DNA of 64,000 bases, from NCBI GenBank assembly GCA_019096155.1, contig JAHCVI010000001.1, positions 372,001-436,000 of the forward strand. The letters are read 5' to 3'. Positions 11,722-22,641 of this stretch are shown piece after piece (within the stretch, counting starts at the first letter, position 1; each line of letters starts with the position of its first letter). Under the pieces are notes generated by a model, which was not told the origin of the DNA, searched no databases, and saw only the letters and a list, made by a program, of their open reading frames with translations. The position numbers and the translations under genes were made by a program. The DNA is from Staphylotrichum longicolle. Lineage: Eukaryota; Ascomycota; Sordariomycetes; Sordariales; Chaetomiaceae.

Positions 11722-12296
11722 TCACTCATGAACATCATCACCAAGTGGCTTCCATCCCAACCACACCCACTTGCCCTTCTCGCTCCCGCTGTAAAAGTGG
11801 ATGTTCAGTGCGTCCTCCGTCAGCGACGGCGGGCTGTCCTCGGCATCAGTTGCCATGACCCCGTACTGGCCGTACCGTAGCACCTCCCTGCCGGCAATGG
11901 GCCCTGCATTGCCAAAGGTCTGTTGCATCACAATGTCAGTTCCAAGTTCGTCACATCAGTCACGTCAGTTTTGAGTCGAAAGGGACAAACCCCAAAGATG
12001 CCCCGCTTAACACCATCTCCACATTTAAACGTTGCCACGTCGATACCGCACCCTCCCACCGTGGGAGCAAAGAGATGGAATGTAACGTCGCTGATTTGCT
12101 CTGCGGCAAAGACACCGCAGAGCGATTCGTTAGTTGTCCACTTGCCGGCGCTGGTTAGACAGCCAAGATCATCGTGGCCACGGCCGATGTAGAGGGTGCG
12201 AATCTGCCCGAGACCGGTAAAGTCTTTGGTGTTTCGCTCCGCCGATGCCGTGGAGAGGAGCGTGGCGACCGCTAGAAGGACGGTTTGAAGATACAT
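11722..12296 (-). CDS. Small secreted protein, effector-like candidate
   Basis: Two exons, 11991-12296 and 11722-11919, intron 11920-11990, in phase; 167 residues. The signal peptide (about residues 1-19, ending TASA) is clear. The mature part is about 148 residues with four cysteines (GCLTSAGKW, ESLCGVF, GGCGID, FKCGDG) and ends in KGKWVWLGWKPLGDDVHE. There is no transmembrane segment or GPI tail, so it should be released from the cell. It looks like an uncharacterised ascomycete secreted family; an effector role is only inferred from size, secretion and cysteines. It is transcribed towards the PhnB-like gene. Confidence 0.75.
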
Positions 12297-13888
12297 TTGG
12301 TCTGTTGTTTGCCAATCAAACGAAGATGGCTGTGGTTGTGGGATGTCGACGAGGGAGGGCTGATCGTCACTTGAGATAGTTCGAATCTTGGAAGCTATGT
12401 CGCAAAGGTCGAATAGACTCCGAACATTAGCTCAAAACGTGGGGTCCGCGGCGAGTAATAACTGAACAATCAACCCGGAGGACGCTAGCGGTCCTCTCCC
12501 GCTCCCCTGGATTACGGAGAGGTCCTCGGACAATTCGGAGGAGCCATGCCATGTAACATGGAACACCCAATTTTCCCACGGATGGCGCTGGGCTGGTTAC
12601 GGCAGTACTTCCTATGTAGGCAGGTAACTCTACCCAAGGATCTGAGTTTCTCCAACATCGAGACCAGCAAAATCCTCAAGCCACCAATCTCTCAAGTGTT
12701 GGGTGACGCGTGTGCGGATGTCCGGTGATCAACACCGCTACTTGTGTGAGAAGGTAGGGACCTGGCCAATATTAACCGTGATTAACCCTACTTGCGCGTT
12801 AATTGCCTACCCAATGTCGAGCCAAGCCCGTAGATGGGTTGCACTGACCTGTGGCCCTTAACGCCATCCTTCTTTTTACCATCCGAAATCCTCCTGTGGC
12901 TTGCTCGTGGCCTCCAACTTTTTTTCACCCATCCCCGCATGGCATTGGTAAGCGGTTACGTTAGGTTGATCATTTAAAGGTTGGGAATCTGTCATTGGAA
13001 GAGCCAGGCACCGCCGTTACATTGTGCCGTTTTGTGGCACAGCACACATGCCTCGGTTCCAAACTGGCGTCGTGGTGTGTGGCTTTCGGTGGTCAACTAC
13101 CGATGAACAGAAAGGGAACTTTTGTCAACCGTGTCCGAGTTTCCACAAACGAAGCTTGTTGGTTCCATGAGACTTTTTCGCTCAGTTGTTGTTAGTCCTG
13201 AAAAAAAGAAAGACATGTTACCCAGCCTTTTGTCCATGCCTGGCATCTGGAGGCGCTCTGCTGACGCTTCGGGTTGATCGGAATCCTCTCGGTCGTATGC
13301 ACAACAGATCTAAGAGCTGACGATCCAACTGCCAATAACGGCCATACTCCCTCAAGCTTTGCTTGCCGCTGACAACAACATGGTACTTGATCTAACTTGA
13401 TTCTGCCATCCATCCAAATGTGATACTTTGGAGTTACAAGCAGCCGAGAGCGGCCAAAAACCTCTCACCTCGAGACGGGAATGATAAAGACGTTCCGACA
13501 ACGTCATCGGCAAGCAAGTTGTTGAGCGGTCCGGCACTGGCGGGCGTCCAGCACATCTGAGACATTATTGGTGGCCCAACTTCTTACACTTTTGTGTTTC
13601 TGTTCCGAGTTTTCTCAGTTCATTCATCATCAAAAAAACTTGAGACATCGAAGACAACTTCTTCGGCAGGAGAGAAACCAAATGCATTGACGCACCCCCT
13701 AAAAAATCACCATGATGGCCAGCCCACTGGTCAAAACTCCGGTTCATAACGATCATTTTTAAATTGCACGAACAGGATTGAGCTGAGAGTAGTTTGAGTC
13801 TAGCTACCCATCCCAACTTCCGTTTGACTTCGTCCGCATAACAATGGGCAGAGCGCCTTTGCTAACAGCCCCCCATCGGTAAGGTACC
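12297..13888 (+). other. Intergenic, 1.6 kb
   Basis: No gene or mobile element recognised on either strand. Confidence 0.55.
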
Positions 13889-14948
13889 TTATATTCGTGC
13901 GAAGTCTGTTGACGAACTCCATTGCGCTTTGTTTACTGGCTTTGCGCGGCCAGCAATCGGCTTCAAAAACGCAAGCATGTCGTCCAGTACCTGCTGGGCA
14001 TGGGTCAAGTAAAGACCTGGTTTGATATTTAGTCACACGGCCAACATCAACCTTGAGACAATGTGAGGGCTTACCATGTCCAGCCTTCTCATACACCTTC
14101 AGCTGCGACCACGGGAGTATCTCATGCACCACCGCAGCGCTCGTCTCGAGCGGCATCCCCCCGTCCGAATCTCCATGCAGAATCAAAATCGGCACCTTCT
14201 CCTTCTCCTCCTCTGCCGCCGCCGCCGCCCACGCCCTCAACTCCCCCGCCATCTCCTTCTGACAAATCAGCACCACCGTCCTCTCCAGCGCCACCGGGTC
14301 CGCCTGAGCCACCAGCCCCTCAAAGAACCCCAGCGTGTGCTCCCCGACATTGTTCCCCAAATCCGTCCGGAACACCCCCGGAATCGCCGCGTGGATGAAG
14401 TCCTTGCTCCCGGGCCCCCTAAACCCCTCGATCAACCCGTCCCACAACTCCTTGCTCGGCGCCCCGGGGCACTCCTCACAGCTCAACGACCACGGCATGT
14501 TCGGACCCAGCCACACCAACCCCTTGCACGCCTCCTTCAACACCGCACTCGCGGCGCGCACGAGCACAGACTCGATGCACCCCATGCTCGCAGCCACGAA
14601 CACGAACGGACCCCCCGGGTTGGTCTGCTGCAGCGCGTGCTCCAGCAGCGCGACCGCGTCCTGCACGAACGTGTCGAAGGTGACCTCGCCCGTGGCGGGC
14701 GTGCTCCAGTGGCTGTTGCCGAAGCCGCGGCGGTCTGGGGCGATGACGGGAAAGCGGTGGGTCTCGACCAGGGGCACGATGAGCTGGTCGAACATGCGCG
14801 AGGACATGGGCCAGCCGTGGAGGAAGACGAGGGTGAGGGGTTGGTGGGATGGAGATGGGGATGGCGTGGAGGGGTTGTGCGGGGTGGAGGAGGGGGTGTA
14901 GGTGCGGTAGAAGAGGGGGGTGTTGTCTGGGGCGTGGAAGATGGCCAT
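13889..14948 (-). CDS. Alpha/beta hydrolase (non-heme chloroperoxidase-like / esterase-like)
   Basis: Two exons, 14075-14948 and 13889-14016, intron 14017-14074, giving 333 residues. Alpha/beta-hydrolase landmarks are present in order: LVFLHGWPMSSRMFDQL (oxyanion region), PDRRGFGNSHW, the nucleophile elbow VAASMGCIES (Ser), the acid in LHGDSDGGMP (Asp) and the His in KAGHGLYLTHA, where the last motif is completed only after splicing. No signal peptide, so cytosolic. The substrate is unknown. The frame is open to 15095, but a TATA-like box overlaps the upstream ATG at 15080, so the ATG at 14948 (CAACCATGGCC) is preferred. Confidence 0.85.
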
Positions 14949-15400
14949 GGTTGCTGGCGGGTTAGAGCTTATGGTGGGAGGTGATGGTTGGGTTTGTGAG
15001 TCGGTATCAGGATGAGGATTGGGCGTGCTGGGAACTTGAGTGCTGGGGACAGTGGACGTTTGGGCGCGCTTTGTGCCCATTATATACCACAACATGCATC
15101 CGAATCTAACCGTAACTCTCAGTCTCTCACAGCTTGTTTGTGATCCACTTGACGACCATCTGACTGCAGTTCTGTTGTTTGGTTGCAGGGGCTAGCCAAG
15201 ATGAGCATGGCGGGCAGAACGTTCCTCCGTGTCTGACGGTTCAGCGAGTATTAAAACCACGCAGCCCGTCCGTGTTTTGCCGACCGTCTGTTTGTAGCAG
15301 CACAACATATGGAAGATCTCGGAGTGGCGAGCAGAGAAGCTGGAAATCCCGAGTATTCCTTGCCTGTTACTGTGGCTGTGTGGCTAACATCAACCTATCC
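14949..15400 (+). other. Intergenic
   Basis: Holds the TATA-like box of the alpha/beta hydrolase and the 3' flank of the next minus-strand gene; nothing else seen. Confidence 0.6.
15080..15086 (-). promoter_or_regulatory. TATA-like box of the alpha/beta hydrolase
   Basis: TATATAA on the minus strand, about 130 nt upstream of the ATG at 14948. It overlaps the in-frame ATG at 15080, which argues against that start. Confidence 0.5.
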
Positions 15401-17488
15401 CTAGCACATCGAGTCCTCCATCTCATCTTCATACATCGCAATTCTCTGCCACTCCACGTATCGCTCCTTTCCTGACACGCCTCCAGCCAGCAACCGGTCA
15501 AACTCCTCCTGGGCGCCTGGCTGGCCGGGCCGAAGTTTCAATCTGAACGGCCACTTCTCGACGACGGTGTGGTTGTTTTTGATAGCTGCCCCAATGAACT
15601 GCGCCAGTTCGGCAAATCCAGAATCCCTCATGTGTCTTTGGGCACTGTCAGTTGAGCTGTGAAATCTGGAGCACCGAGTCATTTTGTCAAAATCTTGCTT
15701 ACCGGTCGAAGATTCGGTCAAAGTTTGCGACAATGTCTCGCGCAAACGAAAACTTGATGACCTCCGGGTTGAAAGTGCTGGGTGCCCTCAGGTTGGCCTT
15801 GGGGGGAAGGTACTTGCGCAGGCGGCTGGTCGTCGCGTCGTCCATCATACTTGCCATTCGGTCTTGGTCCGTCAAGTTCTCGTCGACCGCGTTCATAAAG
15901 AGAGTGATGAGGGTCGCATGTGGGTTGACGAGAGGTCCCTGGAGCAACGGTACCATCAGCGCAACAGTGCGGTGCACTCCAAGGTACCCGGCGTCTGAAA
16001 TGTTAGAGACCTTTGCAAAGCGGATTAGCGTAAGCGGCAAAGCACAAGATGTCGATGGGACAGTGACTTAAGGTACCTCGATCCGACTGAAAGAACCTCT
16101 CTCAAGGTAGGGTGGAAGATCAGACGCATCCAGCTGAAAGAGTCGGAAGTTCACTTGCAAACCCGAAAGGCGGAGAAGAAAGGCGCGAAGCGCTGCACGG
16201 ATGTGATAGAAGAGCTTGCCGTAGATGTCGGCAGTCGCAGGTCCACTCGAGCACTCTTCAACATCTTTGGACGACCATCCGTTGAGCGGATCAGCATTAT
16301 CGTGCATCTGCCATGTCTCAGCAGCTCGGAAAAATGTCCTAGAAGCCATTAGATGTCTCTTCTCCTCGCATAGTTGCACCTTATGGGGTGCCGTCTCATA
16401 CACCACTTACGGATTTGGTATCCGGAAATCAAGGCGCGGAGATCCAAACGGCAGCAAGAGGCCGTCCTGCCAAAATCTGGTTTTCGCAATTCGATGCGAC
16501 GGGGACTGGAACAGCAAATGTCGATCACGGTAGTCCTTCCTGGCTTCGGCAAGGGTAACAGTTGTGCGGATTTGCTGCGCAAGTTTCGCCGTTAGGCGTT
16601 GTGGGATATCCATCGAGCACAAAAGACTGTCCCATGATGACTTGGTCAAGACAAGCGTCAGGGAGCGCTGCCCAAATTCCCAAGTCTTTGTCAAGAGGCT
16701 GGTGGGTGGTTTGTCTTTGATCTTCTCGCACACAGCCTCGACAAGGGGACGGATCCGTTGCTGGAGGATATCCAAATCGGACTTGCGAACAAGAGCTGAG
16801 TACCAAAACTGAATTATGCAGTCGACTGCTTCGTCCGTGTTTTCGACCACCAAGGCAATGAGGAGCATAATTGCGTTGCGTGCCACAATGTCTAGATCAC
16901 GATCGTTCATTGTGACCTTGACAGGCCGGGAGTAACTGCTGGGGAACTCGGCGATGGTTTTGGCAACGTTTCGAAGATCTCCGGAGGCTTATGAGACTGC
17001 TTGTCAGTATCTTTCGCTGCTTGAATCCAAAACCGATGAGGCACGCACCGGCAAACAAGAGGCTCAGTTCTCCTTCATAGTCTTCCCCTTCGTTTGCTGT
17101 GAACCGAAGAACATCAAGGGCAGGGACATTGCCCCAGAGGTACTTCTTTCCTCCAAACTGCCACCCAATCCCACCTCTGATAAATGCTGGTGTTCGACCT
17201 TCCAGAACCCAATCGGGGTCCCACGTCTGCTTCCCCAAGGGGCCTTTACAGTCTGCTTTATGACACGACCAGTGAGACTTTTGGCAGCCTGGGCCGCAGT
17301 ACTACAGAAAACAATATTGTTTAGAACAAAGGTCCAACTGTACAATACCAATAAAGAGTGGCGAGTTTGCGAGTTCGAAGATTACCTACCAACACGAGAA
17401 GACAGCTCTTGCAGCTAAATTTCCCAACTTTGCTGCAATCAGTGCTGTCTGGAGTCCAGTTGGCGCAGAGCAACTGCGAGGGTGCCAT
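15401..17488 (-). CDS. MYND zinc-finger protein with DUF4470 domain
   Basis: Six exons: 17390-17488, 17049-17301, 16411-16987, 16077-16338, 15703-16010, 15401-15644; all introns GT-AG (58-88 nt) and in phase; 580 residues. The N-terminus is a MYND zinc finger: LCANWTPDSTDC, then FSCKSCLLVL joined across the first intron to YCGPGCQKSHWSCHKADC, with metal ligands C8, C18, C26, C29, C35, C39, H47, C51. DUF4470 follows (KQTWDPDWVLEGRTPAF, KYLWGNVPALDVLRF, LSLLFAASGDLRNV), then a long helical region. MYND fingers bind protein partners; this fungal family has no established role. Neighbouring minus-strand genes are not obviously linked. Confidence 0.9.
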
Positions 17489-18089
17489 TCTGCTGTACCG
17501 GGCTTTGGAAGGTCAAGCTGCGAGTTGAGTTCTTCTCAAAAGGATGAAAGAGCGTCTGATGAGGGGATGAAAACCAAGGGTAAGGCAGACACAAGGCCAA
17601 GGCAGAGAATACTTATCCTGAGACGCGATTTTGATCTCATGACAAAGCACGCAGTTTACCCCGCTTCCTGCAATGGCTGCAGGCTGGTGATAAATTGATT
17701 GGGTTAGTTCTGCAGTTGGTGTGTGTTGGGCGTGGACGTCAAGTGGGATGCCGCAGGGCATGGGCTGCAGTTGGGCCTTTGAAGGGCAGACGAGGATAAG
17801 GTCCATATGCGATGACTGGAACCAAATGTCCATGCTGCCACACAACAGCTGCATCTGTTGTAGCACGACATTTCAAGGTACTTCATATGCCAGAATACGG
17901 GAGATCAAGCACGGCGATGCGGGATCTACGACGAGAACTACAACACTGTATCATGACAGTGGTGTAAGGGGGCAGTCGGCCGACTTGGTGTTGTTGCTAA
18001 GTGAAGTAAAAGTAGAAAGATACCAAACATCCAGTTGATAGTATTCATGATAGCTAACCTCAACCAAACTAACCTACTCTGAGTCCGCA
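17489..18089 (+). other. Intergenic
   Basis: Separates two same-direction minus-strand genes. No gene recognised. Confidence 0.55.
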
Positions 18090-19648
18090 TTATTTCGGGC
18101 AAACTTTGCACCCGGTGTCCAGACAGCGATGAAAAAGAGTGATGTCCAACCCCAGCGTCTCGTTTGTTTTTGCCACAAATTCTTTGCAGTCTGAACAAAT
18201 CTTCCGGCAGACCATAATCGTAGCCTTTTTTAGAGAAACTAGAGGCTCTGCTTCTTGAAGTGCAGAGAGATTTTGCCTCTTCTCCACCCTCTCTCTCAAA
18301 TCCAAGCGGCTGAATGCCGCATCCAGACTCAACTCCGCCGATCTGGTATCCTCCCCCACTTCGTCTGGCAGGAACAAGTGTTTGTGAACAAAGAACGCAA
18401 TGAGCTGTTTATCGGCGTGGCAGGCATTGTACTGCCCCGGAGTTCCTTGGTCCTTGAGGCGGTCTGGCGCAAGACGATGGCCGACAATGTCACAGAGGCG
18501 ACGTACCTCGTTCGTCCAGTCCTTTCCAGCAATCTGGATATTGGTTTGTTGTAGGTTCTGATACCCCCAACCGCTCATCGCGGCTATGCACGGGAGCTGG
18601 CTTCCACGGTATAGGACGCCGATGGTCTTCCACTGGTCGGGCACATCAAAATGCGCAGTCAGTGTCAGCAATCCCTCGGGGCCGGGCGCGCTGGTGAACA
18701 CAAAACCAGATACACTCCTGTTCAGCTGTTCGGTGTAGTTTTGGAGCAGGCAGACAATTGCCTCCCGGTCTCTGTCTCTCTCATATGTCTCCTCGAGAGT
18801 ATTTCGTTTATGCCGCTCGATTTCGTTCTCTCGCGACGGCTTCGCAAACTCGACTGCCCGGAGACGCCGGCCGCTGCGCACACACTCCAGCTTTTGATCC
18901 GCACCGAAACGGAGGAGGGTCTTGACGCTCTGCAGTCGACCCCACAGCGCTGCTTCGTGAAGAGGAGTTCGACCTTCCGAGTCTTGGGCGTTGGGATCTG
19001 CGCCCCTTTCCAAGAGAAGCTGGACCATTTCCGAAGATTTCTCACAGGCAGCCAAGTGCAGAGCAGTTTTGCCGGTCACCAAGACGCCACCCTCGTCTGC
19101 CGGGTCGGAGTCGTTGTCATCATCAGGATCGTGGAAGAAGTGCAGGGCATTTGCCTCGACGCCGTGGATCAGGAGGTCAGCCTCGTTGGAATGATCGAGG
19201 TAATGGCGGACTTTTCGTATTTCCCCATTGACCACATCCTCAATCGCCAGATCGATCCTCTTGTAGGAGTCATCGCCGGGAATGCCAACTGTTTCCAGTG
19301 CCTCCGTCCACTTTCGTCGGCCGCTGAGGTCGATGGAAAAGGAGGCGTGTTCGCTCCTCGCAAAGTATGACGCCGGATCCGCCCCGCCGGCCACAAAGAG
19401 AGCTCTCTGCTTGTCGATGTCGTACCCGACGTCTCCAGTAGTGTTGAAGGGAAATTGAAGTTCATAGACGCAGTTATTGATTTGGTGGCAAACGGACTGA
19501 CGAGTTTGTCTGACACTGTACCAGTCATCCGGGAAGGGATATTATGGCGATGGATGTCCTGGCAGAGAGGACAGCGGACGTACGCTCGGGTACTGTCCCA
19601 CCACTCGACTTTGGCTTTTGGGACGCTGTGAGCGATTTGAGACATCAT
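18090..19648 (-). CDS. Ankyrin-repeat protein with C-terminal DYW-like cytidine-deaminase domain (HxD variant)
   Basis: Minus-strand gene starting at ATG 19648 (MMSQIAHSVPKAK). The N-terminal block has a zinc-ligand-like VRCPLCQDIHRH, then VYELQFPF and GYDIDKQRALFVAGGADP. Two ankyrin repeats follow (GKTALHLAACEKSSEMVQLL; GRTPLHEAALWGRLQSVKTL). The C-terminus matches the DYW deaminase layout: HADKQLIAFF (HxE position, 18411-18419), KICSDCKEF (CxxC position, 18186-18197) and FHRCLDTGCKVC for the second zinc site. DYW-type domains deaminate cytidine in RNA in plants; fungal ankyrin fusions are uncharacterised. The proton-shuttle Glu is Asp here. Near 19550 the frame changes: either one nucleotide is missing or a 67-nt intron removes VRCPLCQDIHRH. 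Confidence 0.75.
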
Positions 19649-20013
19649 GGGGAGCCTGGATATCACGTCGCGGTCTGGTGACGTTGGTGTGAAAAAGTAA
19701 GTTGATGATCCTTGATGAATGGTTAAGCCGCACACTGGTCTTACTCCCTGCTCATAGCCGCCCGAGAACTAAGTGATAACACCCCAGCCCGATTCCTGCC
19801 TGACCCCTCACCAATGTGCAGTTTTGTTGTCACACGACAGCTGTGGTATTATTTCACGTGTCTTTCAGTTTCTGGGCGAGGCAGAAACAGCTCCAAAGCG
19901 CGGTAATGGCTCTACACAAAACTTGTGCTTGACCTTCGGCGTTGTTTGCTTCGCCGAATCTAATGAGAGACATTCCAAAAAAGGCTGACATCTGACTCAG
20001 GTGAAAAAGAAGT
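19649..20013 (+). other. Intergenic
   Basis: The deaminase gene's frame is open up to 19735 without a further ATG. No other gene seen. Confidence 0.5.
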
Positions 20014-20083
20014 GCGCCAAGAGGGAATCGAACCCCCCCTCAACCTTGGAAGGGTTGAATCCTAACCACTAGACCATTGGCGC
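20014..20083 (-). tRNA. tRNA-Gly(UCC)
   Basis: On the minus strand a 70-nt cloverleaf folds with a perfect 7-bp acceptor stem GCGCCAA/TTGGCGC, the D-loop box TAGTGGTTAGGA, an anticodon stem CAACC/GGTTG with loop CTTCCAA (anticodon TCC), a T-arm with GGTTCGATTCC-type loop, and no intron. The 3' flank is not CCA, as expected for a nuclear gene. Confidence 0.93.
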
Positions 20084-21041
20084 TTGTTAATTTGATGAAT
20101 AATCAGCGACAATGAGGAGTCCATATTCGCAGGACTTTGTCCAACCACAGCCATACTGTTGCGTTTCACCTTTCACAAATGCTGCGATGAAGATTGTCTG
20201 GTCAATTCATGAATTTTCATGGATGCAACTGAAAGCTTTCGTGGTAAAGACACTTGCAGCCTCATTTCCAAAACATGCGAAAGTGTGTTGGATGGTTTCT
20301 GTGAAAGAGCACTAGATTCGCACCAACTTCTCGTCCGGTCCGAGCCGGTCACTCGGTGTCGGCCGCAGAAGTGGGTCTCAAACGGCCGGCCCCACACCGG
20401 ACCCGGTGCTCGACCAAGTTCGCATGCCGAGAACAAAAGTGTCTCCAGATCGCATGGCTTATTGTTTGTAGGAGAAAAAAAACTAGTTCTTTGTAACCAA
20501 AATAAGAAGAATGGAGATAGTGTAGATGAGTTTATCCGACGAACATGCCGCTCTTACGCTGTCGTGTTGGGACGATGACCACGGAGCCGGCCTGGTTTGC
20601 CCAGCCCGAACCCGGGCCGGGCCATCGCATCATCCGAAACGGCGACCATGCCCCAGGATTGCTTGACCAATCTCGAGACAAACACACAATGACGGCATGG
20701 GGCACCCCGCAGCGATACATCAGGTCCCGTTCTTGGGCCCGACCTCTTGGTTCCTTGTTTCAACAGTTTGAATAGGAGACCCGAGACCACGTCGCTTATT
20801 TCGGTGGGACCACGAGCGAAGGAAACCGAGATGGCTTTCCCAGGTCCGTCCAGCCCAGTTGATCAGAAAAGATGAGATTATAAGACAGCCACGATTTCCT
20901 TGCTTGACCCACCCTTTTCCGTCCTACGCATCTCAACTCCGTCAAGTCGTCCACCGGCATCAAGCCCACAAGCGCAACCAACTCAAGCCAGCCCATCGCT
21001 GCATTCATTTCACAACATTACCAATACCCTTAGACACCACC
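20084..21041 (+). other. Intergenic
   Basis: No gene recognised. A TATAAG at 20879-20884 is 158-163 nt upstream of the next ATG and may be its promoter element. Confidence 0.5.
20879..20884 (+). promoter_or_regulatory. TATA-like element of the small GPI-like gene
   Basis: TATAAG about 160 nt before the ATG at 21042. Single motif, no other support. Confidence 0.3.
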
Positions 21042-21344
21042 ATGAAGTACACCACAGTCCTCCTCTCCCTGCTCGCCGTCGCAACCGCAGTCAGCGTCCC
21101 CAACTACGACGGCCCCAACGTCAAGGCGGTCGATGCCCGCAAGGTAGCAGACGACGAGTACGGCACGAGCAACGGGGGCGGCCCGGCAAATGCCCTGGAG
21201 GCGAGGCGGAGAACGCACCACTACTTTGGCAACAACAACAACAAGACGACGAACCAGACCTCGGATGCGAGCGACCTGGTCAGCCTGGCGGTGGGGGTGC
21301 TGGTTGTAGGGTTGGGAGCGGGTGTTGGTGTGGTGCTTCTCTGA
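21042..21344 (+). CDS. Small secreted, probably GPI-anchored protein
   Basis: A single exon of 100 residues from ATG in CACCATGAAG context. A textbook signal peptide (MKYTTVLLSLLAVATAVS) begins it; the mature part is short and polar with NNNNKTTNQTSD (two N-glycosylation sequons); the C-terminus LVSLAVGVLVVGLGAGVGVV is a hydrophobic tail following small residues, as in a GPI-attachment signal. No cysteines. It should sit at the plasma membrane or wall. No named family is recognised; a tail-anchored secreted peptide is an alternative. Confidence 0.75.
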   Translation: MKYTTVLLSLLAVATAVSVPNYDGPNVKAVDARKVADDEYGTSNGGGPANALEARRRTHHYFGNNNNKTTNQTSDASDLVSLAVGVLVVGLGAGVGVVLL

Positions 21345-21779
21345 GGGGGATTGGTTTTAGCCGCTACCATCTTTTCGCCATGAAAAACTGCCTGTCATGC
21401 CGCAGTTAAATTGGATGGACTCTGAGGGACCATAGGCAGACATAGATTCGTTTCCTAGACGACTTTCTCTCTGGTCCGCCAAACACAATTAGAAGTCATG
21501 TTCTTCAAGGCCTATCCGCGGCAGTGAACACCGGGCCTATTACCCCGTTGCACTTTCGGATGTACAATATCAACTACTAGGGTCAACGGCTTCTTTAAGG
21601 TACATTAGGTATTAAATCGCCTATGGAGGGTAGCGTAAAGGGCTGCGGGCAGGCTTGGGATGGCCTTGTGCCGATGTTGGCCTCGCGAGCACGAAGCCCT
21701 GGCCATGAGTCTCATAAAGTTCCCCGGCTCATGAGGTGGCCATGATGCACGCATGCACGACTGAGTGCATGGTTCCGTC
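21345..21779 (+). other. Intergenic
   Basis: Convergent 3' flanks; nothing recognised. Confidence 0.6.
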
Positions 21780-22641
21780 TCACTTCCCGTCCGGCACCCC
21801 TTCTGCCGCCCTCGCCGCCCTCGCCGCCCTCTCCCTCTTCTTCTTCTTGCTGCCCCTCACGCAGCAAAAGACACACGAGCCGATCATGAGGGCGCCGATG
21901 ATGGGCATGCCAATCATTAGGAACCACTGGGCGCCTTCGGGCAGGAAGTAGTTCCTGTTGGGACCATTGGGGGACTCGCGGTCGTACTTTCCGGGCGGGA
22001 TGACCTCGCCAGGCGTCCATGTCGGCACGAACATGCTGTTTGTGATGGAAGGCGGCTGGGGGGTGAGGTTGGGGATGTCGGAGGAGGACCACGTGAGGGC
22101 CCAGGCATATTGAACAAGGAGGGTGCTGCTAGCAAAGTCTGCGCCGGTGGTGGTAGCAGCGTCTGAGCCTGAGTCCGAGTTCAGCCTCGAGGTCCAGCGG
22201 CCGCACCCGTGGGGGATCTTTGACAAGATGAGTGTTCTATAATCAAAGGTGTGATAGACATAGCCGCTGCATGTGATTGTCAGCATTTGTGCATCGCGTC
22301 AGTGGGGTCAGGGACGCAAAAGAGGAGCAACCGCACCTGGGGCAGCAGAAGGCCGTGAACTTGTACGTCGCGTCGCCGTTTGCCATGTCGTGGTAGACCC
22401 AGCCACTGGGGCACACGCCGGGGTCGAACATTGCGCGGCTCTCCCGGACGACGTCGCCCCAGCCCTTGGGTAGGCATGAGGGGTTGTCGCCAACGAGGAC
22501 TGTGGCGACGCTGTCAATGGAGCCTGAGGAGACGTCGACGGTGGTGGTGCTAAAGATGGGGCAGCCTGGCGGCGCCACGAAGGGTGTGGTGAGGGCGAGA
22601 GCCGTCGCCGTCGCGGCGACCGACGGCGGGCTGGACGACAT
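21780..22641 (-). CDS. Single-pass fungal membrane protein with extracellular cysteine domain
   Basis: Two exons, 22337-22641 and 21780-22266, intron 22267-22336, giving 263 residues. The N-terminal part carries cysteines in a pattern seen in a large uncharacterised fungal family: PSCLPKGWGDV, FDPGVCPSGWVYHDM, and FCCPSGYVYHTF completed by splicing. A single transmembrane helix near QWFLMIGMPIIGALMIG is followed by CVFCCV and a basic cytosolic tail (KKKKRERAARAARAAEG). No cleavable signal peptide is obvious. The N-terminus is probably outside. Function unknown; surface sensing is only speculation. Confidence 0.75.

Noticed and set aside
14076..14984. 302-codon plus-strand open frame opposite the alpha/beta hydrolase
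   Set aside because: Shadow frame; arginine/histidine/proline-rich and without domain features.
14949..15095. N-terminal extension of the alpha/beta hydrolase
   Set aside because: It is low-complexity Ser/Thr/Pro and the upstream ATG overlaps the TATA-like box.
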